Below the pieces are notes generated by a model. That model was not told the origin of the DNA and made no database searches. It saw only the letters and a list, made by a program, of their open reading frames with translations. The position numbers and the translations under genes are program-made. A stretch of DNA of 42,513 nucleotides. Source: an uncultured Actinomycetales bacterium (GTDB lineage Bacteria > Actinomycetota > Actinomycetes > S36-B12). The stretch is taken from the NCBI GenBank assembly GCA_913063435.1, contig CAJXYI010000022.1, positions 1 through 42,513 of the forward strand. Direction: 5' to 3'. Positions 26,148-34,296 of this stretch are shown here, piece after piece. The first letter of the stretch is position 1, and each line of letters starts with the position of its first letter.

Positions 26148-28108
26148 GTCGTCGACGGCACGAACGGGAACTGCTGCATCGACCCATCGGCCCAGGGCTG
26201 CGTGACCGGTGTGAGCCGCTTCGTGGTGCGTTCCCGGGTGAGTTTGCTGGCCATCAATTGCTGGATGTCGGCATATTCGGCATTGCCATAGAGATTCGAC
26301 ATCTCACCGGGATCCGCGGTGACGTTGTACATCTCGAACTGATCTGCCGGTGGTGCGATCTGGCCGTTGGTCGGATTCATCGTCTTGACCGTTGTTTGGG
26401 CCACGCGATTGCCGGGTCGGTTCACCGGACCGGGGATGAAGGTCTGCACATCCTGCACATTTGGTGTGGTCCAGAAAGCCGGGTTGTCCCAGTATCGGGA
26501 GTACTTCCAGCGCTCCATCGCACCCCGGTCACCCGTGGGCAGATACGCGACGACGGTCTCGACGCAGTTGGGCTGGTCCACCGGCTGATAGGGCAATCCG
26601 AGCGCGGACACGGCATTGTCGCCCTTGAACGGTTGGTCATCGGTCATGAAGTAGACCGCTTCTTCGCGCAGTCGCTCGCTGTCCTCCTCGCCGAGCAGGA
26701 TCCCTGAGAGATCTCGACCCACGAGTCGACGCACCTGGGTGTGGGTGCGATTGAGTTGCTTGGCGATCACCTTCTCATCGAGTCCGGCTAGGCCGAGCAT
26801 CGTGGGAAGGAGGTCGGCATGGGAGGTCAGGACATCACTGGACTGAGCCTCGGGGAACAGGCGCGGATTGTGGAAGATGAACGGAACACGCAGCATCTCG
26901 TCGTAGGCCGCGTGCCACTTCTGGAACATGCCGCCGTGAGCGCCGAGCATTTCGCCGTGGTCGGACAGATAGATCACGATGGTGTCGCGATACTGCCGAG
27001 CATCCGCCGTCAGCGTGTCGATCACGCGCTGGATCTGCTCGTCGACGTTCTTCTGCAGCTGGTAGTAGAACCGGTGGTACTGCTCGTTGTTCATGAGCGG
27101 CTGGAAACCATCGGGATAGCGGGCGACGAAGCTCGCCTGGGCATCAGGCTTCGTGCTGAGGTCCTCGCTCGCGGATCGGAAGTAGTCATCGGTGAACAGG
27201 CTGCGGGGAACATTCGAGCCGACAAGTTGCTCGGCGAGATAGAACGACCCCTGGCTGCCGGACAGATCGCCCGCGAGGGTGTAGTTGCCCCACAGGGTGA
27301 TGTCGTGCGGATTGACGAAGGAGGCCACGAGCAACCAGGGCTTGTCGTTGCGTCGTAGTTGCTGCAACTGCTCGATGTTGAGATCCGCGTAGACCTCGTC
27401 ACGGCCGCGCCCGAGCGGACCCGAAGAGCCCGAGTTCAACGGATTCGAGCCATGGGGCTCCGGGCCGATGAAGCCGGTGAAACCATAGGACTCCAGGCGC
27501 TCGGATTCCAGGTAGATGTCCTCGAGATAGGGATCACGAGCACCACTGTCGGTGTAGGACGGGAGTGGGTTGTAGCTCCCGGGCTGATAGAGATCAGCGT
27601 CGGAGATGTGCCACTTGCCCTTCCAGTAGGTGTCGTATCCGGCTGTCCGGAACCACCAGCCGAGGGTTGGAACGGTGGTGGGGTCGAGCCAATAGAGATC
27701 GTCTTCGATCGCGCTCTTGCCGGCGCCGGAGGTCTGGGCGATGCCGTGCAGTGAGGGGTACTGCCCGGTGTAGACCGATGCACGGCTCGGTTGGCAGGCC
27801 ACCGACATCACGTGATGATGGGTGAACTCGAAGCCGTTCTGGCGGATGAACTTCTGGGCGAGCAGGTTCTCGTCACGCCACTGCGCGGCGGCCTCGTTCT
27901 CATAGAACGGCGCATAGCGCTGCTCATCCATCATGATGATGAGGAAGTTCGGGCGGCGGCGAAGGCGTCCACGCGGTTGGAACCTCGGCAGGGATGCCGC
28001 CTGGGCGGATCCGGTGCTGGCTGCCGCGGCGAGACCCGCTCCGATTCCCGCGACCCCGGCCGCCTGAAGTAGGCGCCGTCGACTCAATGATGCGCTGGTG
28101 TCGTTCAT
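26144..28108 (-). CDS. Tat-exported sulfatase
   Basis: Type I sulfatase of the alkaline phosphatase superfamily, 654 aa. The N-terminus SLSRRRLLQAAGVAGIGAGL is a twin-arginine signal, so the enzyme folds with its metal before export. The formylglycine motif is ACQPSRASVYTGQYP, with Cys105 expected to become formylglycine in C-x-P-S-R. Metal ligands are visible in NFLIIMMDEQR (Asp61) and LSDHGEMLGAHGG (Asp383, His384). An anaerobic-type maturase need not be nearby; a formylglycine-generating enzyme is not in the window. It starts with an ATG that overlaps the stop of the pepsin-like gene. The substrate is unknown: sulfate esters or, given family breadth, phosphonate or phosphate esters. Confidence 0.88.
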   Translation of the reverse strand: MNDTSASLSRRRLLQAAGVAGIGAGLAAAASTGSAQAASLPRFQPRGRLRRRPNFLIIMMDEQRYAPFYENEAAAQWRDENLLAQKFIRQNGFEFTHHHVMSVACQPSRASVYTGQYPSLHGIAQTSGAGKSAIEDDLYWLDPTTVPTLGWWFRTAGYDTYWKGKWHISDADLYQPGSYNPLPSYTDSGARDPYLEDIYLESERLESYGFTGFIGPEPHGSNPLNSGSSGPLGRGRDEVYADLNIEQLQQLRRNDKPWLLVASFVNPHDITLWGNYTLAGDLSGSQGSFYLAEQLVGSNVPRSLFTDDYFRSASEDLSTKPDAQASFVARYPDGFQPLMNNEQYHRFYYQLQKNVDEQIQRVIDTLTADARQYRDTIVIYLSDHGEMLGAHGGMFQKWHAAYDEMLRVPFIFHNPRLFPEAQSSDVLTSHADLLPTMLGLAGLDEKVIAKQLNRTHTQVRRLVGRDLSGILLGEEDSERLREEAVYFMTDDQPFKGDNAVSALGLPYQPVDQPNCVETVVAYLPTGDRGAMERWKYSRYWDNPAFWTTPNVQDVQTFIPGPVNRPGNRVAQTTVKTMNPTNGQIAPPADQFEMYNVTADPGEMSNLYGNAEYADIQQLMASKLTRERTTKRLTPVTQPWADGSMQQFPFVPSTT

Positions 28109-29127
28109 GCCAGACCTTCCTTGGTGAGGTAGAGATCGCCGGTGTCGACGCGGTAGGTGACGGTGTAGTCGAAGTAGACGCCGTTGCCGGTGTTGATGAC
28201 GCTGTCTCCCACGGGCACGACCCGGACGAGGTTTCGTGAGCCTTCAGTCCCGGCGAGGAAGCGGTAGCCGAAGAAGGCGCTGCTCCCTGCCGCCAATTCG
28301 ACGAGCGTCCCTCGGCGCAGGCGCTTGGCAGGAGTCACGGGCAGATCGGCGAAGGCCCGGCCCTTGATGCGCATGAGCGTGAAACCGGAATCGAACCAGG
28401 TGGGCACGCAGTATTCGTCACCTTCGTTGAAGGCCCAGCAACCATCGGCTGCGGCGTCGTCCCAAGTCTTCGAGCCGTTCCCATCCACTCCGTCCGAGGG
28501 GAGGGTGAAGTGCATGAGTGCATCGGTGGGTGCCGTCGCTCCCATGACCAGGGCGCCGAACTCGCTGGGTCCATTGGGGTTTTTGCGCTCGAAGTGAAGG
28601 CTCCATCCGCTTGCCAATTCGCCAGGCATCGACATCAGCGGATTCGTAAGGTTTCCGCTGCCAACGCTGAGGCCGATGATGCCCGCAATGCCCCGCCTCT
28701 TCCATCGATCGATGTACTTGCTGTCGGTATTGATCAACGCGAAGGGCACATCTCTCGTGGTCGTGACGCCTCCGAGTGTCATGGGTGCGCTACCAACGAG
28801 CCCCTTCAGCTTCTGTCCTTGCACCCGCGCCTCGAACTCAGTATTCGAGATCCGCGCACCCTTGGGTGCTTTACCCCACAGGTGAACGCCTACGATCCCG
28901 GTGTCCACCATGAGTCGGACGGGTTTGGCCTGTCCGATCTTGACGCGGATGATCCCGCTGTGGCCTGACTTCCCCGGGGTGTCGATAGTGCCTATGGCGA
29001 CGGAGACGGTCACCGGATCGGTGATGGCATCCGCTCGATCCGATGCGGCGGAGGCGGGAACGGTGGCGAGGGTGGCGGCGGCAAGGGCCAATCCGAGGCC
29101 CGCGGTCAAGGACGTGAATGCCTTCAT
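28105..29127 (-). CDS. Secreted pepsin-like (aspartic peptidase fold) protein
   Basis: 340 aa, with signal peptide MKAFTSLTAGLGLALAAATL ending PASA (cleavage near residue 27). Two aspartates sit in motifs spaced as in the two lobes of pepsin-type peptidases: VRLMVDTGIVGVHLWG (Asp75-Thr-Gly) and TWFDSGFTLMRIKG (Asp246-Ser-Gly), with GIAGIIGLSVGSGN between them recalling the family's G-I-L-G-L-G. Cys230 and Cys240 could form a disulfide by the second site. The ATG at 29127 begins the signal peptide; the upstream in-frame extension to 29277 does not look coding. It is first gene of an operon with the sulfatase (ATGA overlap). Peptidase activity is inferred; a binding-only relative is possible. 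Confidence 0.6.
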   Translation of the reverse strand: MKAFTSLTAGLGLALAAATLATVPASAASDRADAITDPVTVSVAIGTIDTPGKSGHSGIIRVKIGQAKPVRLMVDTGIVGVHLWGKAPKGARISNTEFEARVQGQKLKGLVGSAPMTLGGVTTTRDVPFALINTDSKYIDRWKRRGIAGIIGLSVGSGNLTNPLMSMPGELASGWSLHFERKNPNGPSEFGALVMGATAPTDALMHFTLPSDGVDGNGSKTWDDAAADGCWAFNEGDEYCVPTWFDSGFTLMRIKGRAFADLPVTPAKRLRRGTLVELAAGSSAFFGYRFLAGTEGSRNLVRVVPVGDSVINTGNGVYFDYTVTYRVDTGDLYLTKEGLA

Positions 29128-29170
29128 GGGGTCATCGTGACTGCCTCCGATTCGGGATTCTCGGCAGTTA

Positions 29171-29194
29171 CGGTTATTACGCGGGAGATAACCG
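29171..29194. promoter_or_regulatory. Inverted repeat in the peptidase / response-regulator divergent promoter
   Basis: CGGTTAT (29171-29177) and ATAACCG (29188-29194) form a perfect 7-bp inverted repeat with a 10-bp spacer, in the only 110 bp separating two divergent operons. Arm centres are 17 bp apart. It suits a dimeric NarL-type response regulator such as the one encoded directly downstream. Confidence 0.45.
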
Positions 29195-29225
29195 ATAAGG
29201 GGCAACCGGTGCGTAAAGCCGCCCG

Positions 29226-29231
29226 TAGGCT
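29226..29231 (+). promoter_or_regulatory. -10 hexamer of a probable leaderless response-regulator transcript
   Basis: TAGGCT is followed by six bases and the GTG at 29238, with no Shine-Dalgarno between. This is the same geometry as at 3754 and 12499. Confidence 0.4.
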
Positions 29232-29237
29232 GGGGTC

Positions 29238-29912
29238 GTGACGGTGAGGACTGAGCCCGTGAGCCACAGCCGACCATCGGCTCTGCCTGCTCGCCGCGTG
29301 CTCGTCGTCGAGGACGAGGCCTTGACCCGTGGCCTCGTGGTGGAGATGCTTACCGAGGCGGGCTTCGAGGTCTGTGCCTGTTCGACCGCGGCCGAGGCTG
29401 TTCGAGCGGTGAAGGACTTCGATCCGGATGCCCTCGTCACCGACATCGATCTCGGTTCCGGACCGTCAGGGTTGGATCTCGTGGTCAACCTCGCCAAGTC
29501 GGCGCCGCACGTGGCGATCCTCGTGATGTCGAACTACCCCATCCTGCGGCAGCATCCGGTGCGCACAAGCCAGCGGCTGGTCTATCTCGACAAGCGCAAT
29601 GTCGACTCCTCGTCCAAGGTTCTGCAGGCCCTGGAATCCGCCCTTCGGGAAGAACGAGATGACAGCAATGCCACCCATGAGGCTGAGGAGGCTCTCTCAC
29701 ACCTGAGCCGCCCTCAACTCGAGGCGCTGAAGATGATGGCAGAGGGCCTCAGCAACACCGAAATCGCCGAGCGGAGAGGAATTTCCAAGCGTGCTGCGGA
29801 GAGCTTGGTGCAGCGCACGGTCGCGGCGTTGGGCATCAACCCGGATCGGAAGGTGAATCCGCGGGTGATGGCAGTGCGGATGTATTACCGATCGGCAGGA
29901 ATACCGGACTGA
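29238..29912 (+). CDS. NarL/FixJ-type response regulator
   Basis: 224 aa. Receiver domain at about 20-135 with acidic pocket VLVVEDEALTRG (Glu25, Asp26), phospho-acceptor in ALVTDIDLGSGPSGLDLV (Asp69) and the conserved lysine in VYLDKRN (Lys119). The C-terminal LuxR-type helix-turn-helix (about 155-205) contains LSRPQLEALKMMAEGLSNTE and AERRGISKRAAESLVQRTV. A GTG start follows a leaderless-type -10. Its stop TGA overlaps the kinase ATG (TGATG). Together with the downstream kinase it forms a two-component system; the divergent sulfatase/pepsin-like operon, whose promoter holds a fitting inverted repeat, is the likeliest target. Confidence 0.87.
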   Translation: MTVRTEPVSHSRPSALPARRVLVVEDEALTRGLVVEMLTEAGFEVCACSTAAEAVRAVKDFDPDALVTDIDLGSGPSGLDLVVNLAKSAPHVAILVMSNYPILRQHPVRTSQRLVYLDKRNVDSSSKVLQALESALREERDDSNATHEAEEALSHLSRPQLEALKMMAEGLSNTEIAERRGISKRAAESLVQRTVAALGINPDRKVNPRVMAVRMYYRSAGIPD

Positions 29913-31618
29913 TGGTGACCAGGGCCGACTGGATGACACGGATCAGGGCGACGAGTGCGCTGTCCCTACCCTCATGGCTGTTGATCTCCGTTCCCATCAT
30001 CCTGGGGAACACGACGATGTTGAAGGTGTTTTCCTACAACACCGGCATGGCCTTTCTCGTCAGCACGGCGTCCTGGTTAGCCATCGGAGCGGTGTGGCTG
30101 ATCGCGCGACTCCTCATGCGGCTCGCGGGCTCGATGGAGAACGAAGTCCTCTGGGTGCTGATCACGATCGCGATCGCTGGGCTTGTCAAAGGGGCCTTCG
30201 TTTTCGCTGCGGTGGATTCCCCGGTGAAGTTCATTCTGTCCGCCCTGTATTCCATTTTCTTTTCGGTCTTCGCCGCACTTGTCGTTGATTCGTTCCGGAC
30301 ACACCAGGCGGCCATGGCCCGTCTGAGAGAGGTGCGCCGGGCCTTGACGATCGCCTCGGAGCGAGCGCAGCGGGACATCGACATGCTCCGAGAGTCGACG
30401 AAGGAGGCTGTTCTCAGCGCTGTCGAAGTCGCGCTGGGGGATACCCAGGATCGTCGTGAGGTCGCCCTTCGGCTGAGGCGCGTGACCCAGGAGGTCGTGC
30501 GGCCGATGAGCCATGAACTTGCACATACCGAGCCTCGCCCGATCGAGGTGTCATCCCGCGGCAGGCGTGGATTCCAGATGCGCTCACTGATTGATTCGAC
30601 GTTTGAAAGTCGACCGTGTCATCCTGTGGTGATTACCGCCATTGTGATGATGAGTGTCGGTCCGCTGCTGATGGACTATCTCCGGTCCACGCTGGTGATT
30701 GCGCCCATCATCGTCGGGAGTGTTGTGTTGTGGGCAACGCTGTGGCTGGCAAACTTCATCCCCTGGCGTCGAATGCCGATGTTGCCAGGAGCCATCCTGC
30801 TCCCTGTCGCCTTGATCGCTTCTGGGGCGCTTACATACCTCAGCATGTCGGTATTCCTTCCTCCAGTGTCGGGACCGCTCTCTGGAGGAGTGTTCGCCAC
30901 CGTGTTCCTGGTAATTGTGGGAGTTGCGGTGGCGTTGCTTGCTGGGGCGGAACGCCGGCAGCCCACGCTCGAGGAGAGATTGATCGTCGCCAACTCTGAA
31001 TTGGCGGCGGCCGTCAGCAGTGCGAATGCTCAGTTGCGACGAGAACGTCATCAACTCGCCCAGGTTCTACACGGAGTCGTGCAGCCTCGTCTAGTCGCTC
31101 AAGCCGTCGAGCAGAGCAATGCTGAGGGAACCGTCGATATCGATGAACTCCTGGAAGAGGTCACCGCTGTGCTGATCAAGGCTGTGGATGAGCCACCGGT
31201 GGCCAATCTTCGCGAGGCCCTCGAAGACCTCCAGTTGGTGTGGTCAGCGAGCGCTGAGATCACCATCGATCTATCCGAAGCGGTGGACAGGCTGGTGTCG
31301 CGAGATCCCGCGATCGGTAAGGCCGTCTGCGAGGTTGCGTGCGAAGCGGTGCACAACGCTGTCCTGCGCGGAGGAGCCACACAGGTCAGCGTCGAGGCGG
31401 CAGCGAACGGGGGCGACATCACCATGTGTGTCACCAATTCGATGCGAGGCCCTGTGGTGGGCGAGATCAGCGCTGCTCGTGGACTGGGGATGGAATTGTT
31501 CGATTCCGTGACCGATTCGTGGGAGTTGCATCAGGGTGAAGGAAAGACGGTGTTCCTCGCCCATTTCACGTCGTTGCGGGAATTGACGCAGAACGAAAAG
31601 ATCGACGCTTCGCGGTGA
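29912..31618 (+). CDS. Membrane sensor histidine kinase with two membrane blocks
   Basis: 568 aa. Two groups of about four helices (residues about 18-128 and 238-345) are each followed by a cytoplasmic coiled helix. The second helix (ANAQLRRERHQLAQVLHGVV then QPRL) looks like a divergent HisKA_3 site with His387. The C-terminal HATPase has N-box CEAVHNAVLRGGATQVSVEA (Glu478, Asn482), then CVTNSMRG and G-box ARGLGMELFDSV (524-527). The first helix carries VVRPMSHELAHTE at 195-206, placed like a second phospho-acceptor region, but no ATPase follows it. This reads as a duplicated sensor/dimer unit with one catalytic domain. Partner is the overlapping response regulator. Confidence 0.8.
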   Translation: MVTRADWMTRIRATSALSLPSWLLISVPIILGNTTMLKVFSYNTGMAFLVSTASWLAIGAVWLIARLLMRLAGSMENEVLWVLITIAIAGLVKGAFVFAAVDSPVKFILSALYSIFFSVFAALVVDSFRTHQAAMARLREVRRALTIASERAQRDIDMLRESTKEAVLSAVEVALGDTQDRREVALRLRRVTQEVVRPMSHELAHTEPRPIEVSSRGRRGFQMRSLIDSTFESRPCHPVVITAIVMMSVGPLLMDYLRSTLVIAPIIVGSVVLWATLWLANFIPWRRMPMLPGAILLPVALIASGALTYLSMSVFLPPVSGPLSGGVFATVFLVIVGVAVALLAGAERRQPTLEERLIVANSELAAAVSSANAQLRRERHQLAQVLHGVVQPRLVAQAVEQSNAEGTVDIDELLEEVTAVLIKAVDEPPVANLREALEDLQLVWSASAEITIDLSEAVDRLVSRDPAIGKAVCEVACEAVHNAVLRGGATQVSVEAAANGGDITMCVTNSMRGPVVGEISAARGLGMELFDSVTDSWELHQGEGKTVFLAHFTSLRELTQNEKIDASR

Positions 31619-31699
31619 TGGTTCTGGCAGCCTGCGGGCTGCACGTCGTCGCAGTCGATGCGTTCTGCGCGATTCACACACCCCAGAAAGGCACATGAC

Positions 31700-32074
31700 A
31701 TGGAATTCGGTCAGATCCTGTGGAGCCTGGTCATCATCTTCTTCATGGTGATGTACTTCATGGTCCTGTTCTCCGTCATCATCGACATCTTCCGCCGTGA
31801 TGACATGGGTGGTGGGATGAAGGCGGTCTGGATCATCCTGTTGCTGTTCATTCCACTCCTCTCTCTCATCATCTACGTGGTCGCATACGGACAGTCGATG
31901 GGGCAGCGCCGCGCTGAAGCAGTGACCCAGGCCATGGAGAACGAGCAGAACTACATTCGGTCGGTAGCCTCGTCTTCTCCGGCCGAGCAGATCTCGCAGG
32001 CACAGAAGCTGCTCGACTCCGGCACTATTTCGCAGCAGGAATTCGATCAACTCAAAGCCAAGGCGCTCGCCTGA
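31700..32074 (+). CDS. SHOCT-domain membrane protein
   Basis: Small membrane protein, 124 aa. Two hydrophobic helices (WSLVIIFFMVMYFMVLFSVI and AVWIILLLFIPLLSLIIYVV) flank the charged loop DIFRRDDMGGG, resembling the PLDc_N-type two-helix unit. The C-terminus AEQISQAQKLLDSGTISQQE continues into a SHOCT (short C-terminal) domain, an oligomerisation helix pair. The ATG at 31700 is preferred to an in-frame ATG at 31658 because it begins at the membrane segment and has AGAAAGG upstream. Function unknown. Confidence 0.75.
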   Translation: MEFGQILWSLVIIFFMVMYFMVLFSVIIDIFRRDDMGGGMKAVWIILLLFIPLLSLIIYVVAYGQSMGQRRAEAVTQAMENEQNYIRSVASSSPAEQISQAQKLLDSGTISQQEFDQLKAKALA

Positions 32075-32104
32075 TCTAGTCGCGACCTAGGAAGTGAACG
32101 TCCG

Positions 32105-33427
32105 ATGAGTTGGTGGAGCGCACGCTCTAGGGTGACCCAGGTCGTCCTGATCGTGATGGCCACGGTGGCGATCGTCGCGACGATCGTGATCGCCCGCCTG
32201 GTCTCCATCGTGAGCGAGCCGTCGGCGGTGCTGCGAGAGGACACGCTCATCGCTGCGGATGCCTGGGACCCTGAGCCGAAGATGCTCGCGGCGGGGCTGG
32301 GCTTCACCAACATCATCGGCATTCCGGGGCTGAGTCTCGATGACCTCGAGGGCACCCGCACTCAGGTGCGCCTCGCCGGCGGTGCGTGGAACGACGTCAC
32401 CTGCACCGCCGGCGACGAGCCTTCGCTCTCCTCCTACACCAGCGCGGCAGCGCCCGAGGCAATCGAGGCGCTCTATGGCGCCCCCGTCTACTACTCCGAT
32501 GGGTTGCCGATTGAGTTCTCATGGCCAGTGCTGCCCAGCACGCTCCAGCCCGACGACTTCGCCGTGACGCTCAATGATGGCGCGGTTGTCACTCCGCTCG
32601 TCGCCGCGGTGTGGCCGAACTTCGAATACAACGAACGCAGCACCGTGGTGATCTTCGGCTACTTCGGCAATCGGCTCCCGCCGAGCAGCGCGGGAGCGAT
32701 CTATCCAATTCGGGTGGAGGTCGGCCCGTCACAGACGCCGCTGCGACTAGCCGGTCCGCAGGGTGAAGTGGTCGACGCCGTGGGAATGTCGGCGGAGACT
32801 CGCGGTTCGCCCTACACCGATCCGGATGTTGCACCGCAGGACCGAGGGGGCCCGATTCTGGCTGCCGCGAAGATCACCCGCTACAGCTCAGAGGGAGATG
32901 AGGGGCCTCGATTGTTCTCCCCGGGGTTGTTGCCGAACCACGGGGAGGCTCTTTACGGCGAGCGGGCGCAATATCGGCTTCGAGTGCTCACGACAGGGGG
33001 AATGACACCCGATGGGGTTCGTGGCATGCACCCGGATGAGTTCGAACGGTTCTTCCGGGTGATCGCGGTGGATTCCTCGGGTGCAGAAATCGAGATCACC
33101 GAAGCCGGTGTCGACTACGAGATCGACGGTGCGCGACTGAGGGTGGAGGGTCTGGCTGATCTTGGGCTGCGGCAGGACACCTACGACGAGTGCTACTCAG
33201 AAGACAAGGACAACCAGATCGACATCATCCTGTCCGGCGATGAAGCGGCGATGCGCGCGATCACGCGGGTTCAGATGCCGTCAACCGGAGAGTATTCGCC
33301 GGTCTACAACCCGGGTGGTCCCGGAGCCGTTCCGATGCCCGACGTTCGCTATTCGGCTCCGAGCCCACCGATCGATGTCGAGGTCTATCAGGGTCTCGAC
33401 GATCCCTTACAGGTCACCTATCCCTGA
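32105..33427 (+). CDS. Membrane-anchored exported protein of unknown function
   Basis: 440 aa. A single N-terminal helix (VVLIVMATVAIVATIVIARL) should anchor or export it; the rest is extracytoplasmic and rich in short beta-like stretches. Two cysteines (Cys98 region DVTCTAGD and the later DECYSEDKDNQIDIILSGDE) might pair; the second stretch is acidic like a calcium-binding loop. I do not recognise the family. AGGAAG precedes the ATG. It follows the SHOCT gene by 30 bp, so they may be co-transcribed, and its 3' end overlaps the convergent decarboxylase fusion by 10 bp. Confidence 0.7.
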   Translation: MSWWSARSRVTQVVLIVMATVAIVATIVIARLVSIVSEPSAVLREDTLIAADAWDPEPKMLAAGLGFTNIIGIPGLSLDDLEGTRTQVRLAGGAWNDVTCTAGDEPSLSSYTSAAAPEAIEALYGAPVYYSDGLPIEFSWPVLPSTLQPDDFAVTLNDGAVVTPLVAAVWPNFEYNERSTVVIFGYFGNRLPPSSAGAIYPIRVEVGPSQTPLRLAGPQGEVVDAVGMSAETRGSPYTDPDVAPQDRGGPILAAAKITRYSSEGDEGPRLFSPGLLPNHGEALYGERAQYRLRVLTTGGMTPDGVRGMHPDEFERFFRVIAVDSSGAEIEITEAGVDYEIDGARLRVEGLADLGLRQDTYDECYSEDKDNQIDIILSGDEAAMRAITRVQMPSTGEYSPVYNPGGPGAVPMPDVRYSAPSPPIDVEVYQGLDDPLQVTYP

Positions 33428-34275
33428 TCGGAGTTGCTTCGGCGGACTGAACGTTCGGCGATCTCGAGCGCGGCTGACGTATCCCCGCTGAAGTCGGCCT
33501 CGAGGAACGCCTCGGTCTCGGGGATCGCCAGATGCACGTCATTGACCTGGTGCATCTGCGCGATCACCCGCGTCGCTGACATTCCGAGCAGATGGCCGCC
33601 GTGCAGTCGGTCGTCGCTGATGAAGTGCAGGTGATAGCCCGCGATTCCGATGGATTGTGCATAGGACGGCGTCCAGAAGCCCAGGATCGTCCCCGCAATG
33701 TCGAGAACATCGAACAAACCCTGGTCGGCGGTCGCAGCGACGAGATCCGTTCCCGACTCGTGCTTGCAAGCAGCTCGGAGGTTCACCGAATCGAAGGTGC
33801 CGGTGATCTTGAATGCGCTGATCACATTGCTCGACGGGCGCAGTCCGTCGAGTTGCGAGGTCAAGTCGTCGAGGGAAGAGACCGGGCCCAGCGATTCGGT
33901 GGAGTCGGCGATGAAGGACACCACGGTGGCGAAGGGGGTCAACTCATCGTCGGTGGCCTCGACGATGGAGCCATCAGAGCGAGCCTGGAAGCAGTGCCCA
34001 TCGATCAGGATCATCTCGCCGTCGAGATCCTCGAAGGTCCCCAAGCCCAGATCGCCATGTCGGCGCAGGTCGGCGACCGTGACGCAGCCTTGATACAGGC
34101 CCTGCACGATCGCGCCCGAGGTGGACACCTGGAAGATCGAGTGATGCTCGACGTCGAGGGCCTCAGCGAGGGCTGCGGTGACGAGGTGGTGGATGCTCTG
34201 GCCGCTGCTGTCTGACCGTTCCTGGAGTGCACGCCACAGGGTGTCGGAGACGCGAACCTCGATAGTTCGGGACAT
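33418..34275 (-). CDS. Alpha-acetolactate decarboxylase with N-terminal ribbon-helix-helix domain
   Basis: 285 aa. Residues 1-42 (TIEVRVSDTLWRALQERSDS, SIHHLVTAALAEAL) read as a CopG-type ribbon-helix-helix. Residues 46-265 are acetolactate decarboxylase, which turns acetolactate into acetoin: IFQVSTSGAIVQGLYQG, LRRHGDLGLGTFEDLDGEMI, and the zinc site GYHLHFISDDRLHGGH with His215, His217 and His228. Arg167 and Glu253 stand where the family's catalytic Arg and Glu are expected. Ordinary enzymes are about 240-260 aa without the extra domain. No acetolactate synthase gene is adjacent. The ATG at 34275 is needed for the extra domain, and the codons there are in the same register with normal usage. 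A self-regulating enzyme is possible but inferred. Confidence 0.85.
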   Translation of the reverse strand: MSRTIEVRVSDTLWRALQERSDSSGQSIHHLVTAALAEALDVEHHSIFQVSTSGAIVQGLYQGCVTVADLRRHGDLGLGTFEDLDGEMILIDGHCFQARSDGSIVEATDDELTPFATVVSFIADSTESLGPVSSLDDLTSQLDGLRPSSNVISAFKITGTFDSVNLRAACKHESGTDLVAATADQGLFDVLDIAGTILGFWTPSYAQSIGIAGYHLHFISDDRLHGGHLLGMSATRVIAQMHQVNDVHLAIPETEAFLEADFSGDTSAALEIAERSVRRSNSDQG

Positions 34276-34296
34276 GCGTTCCAGCCTACGCGTGGA

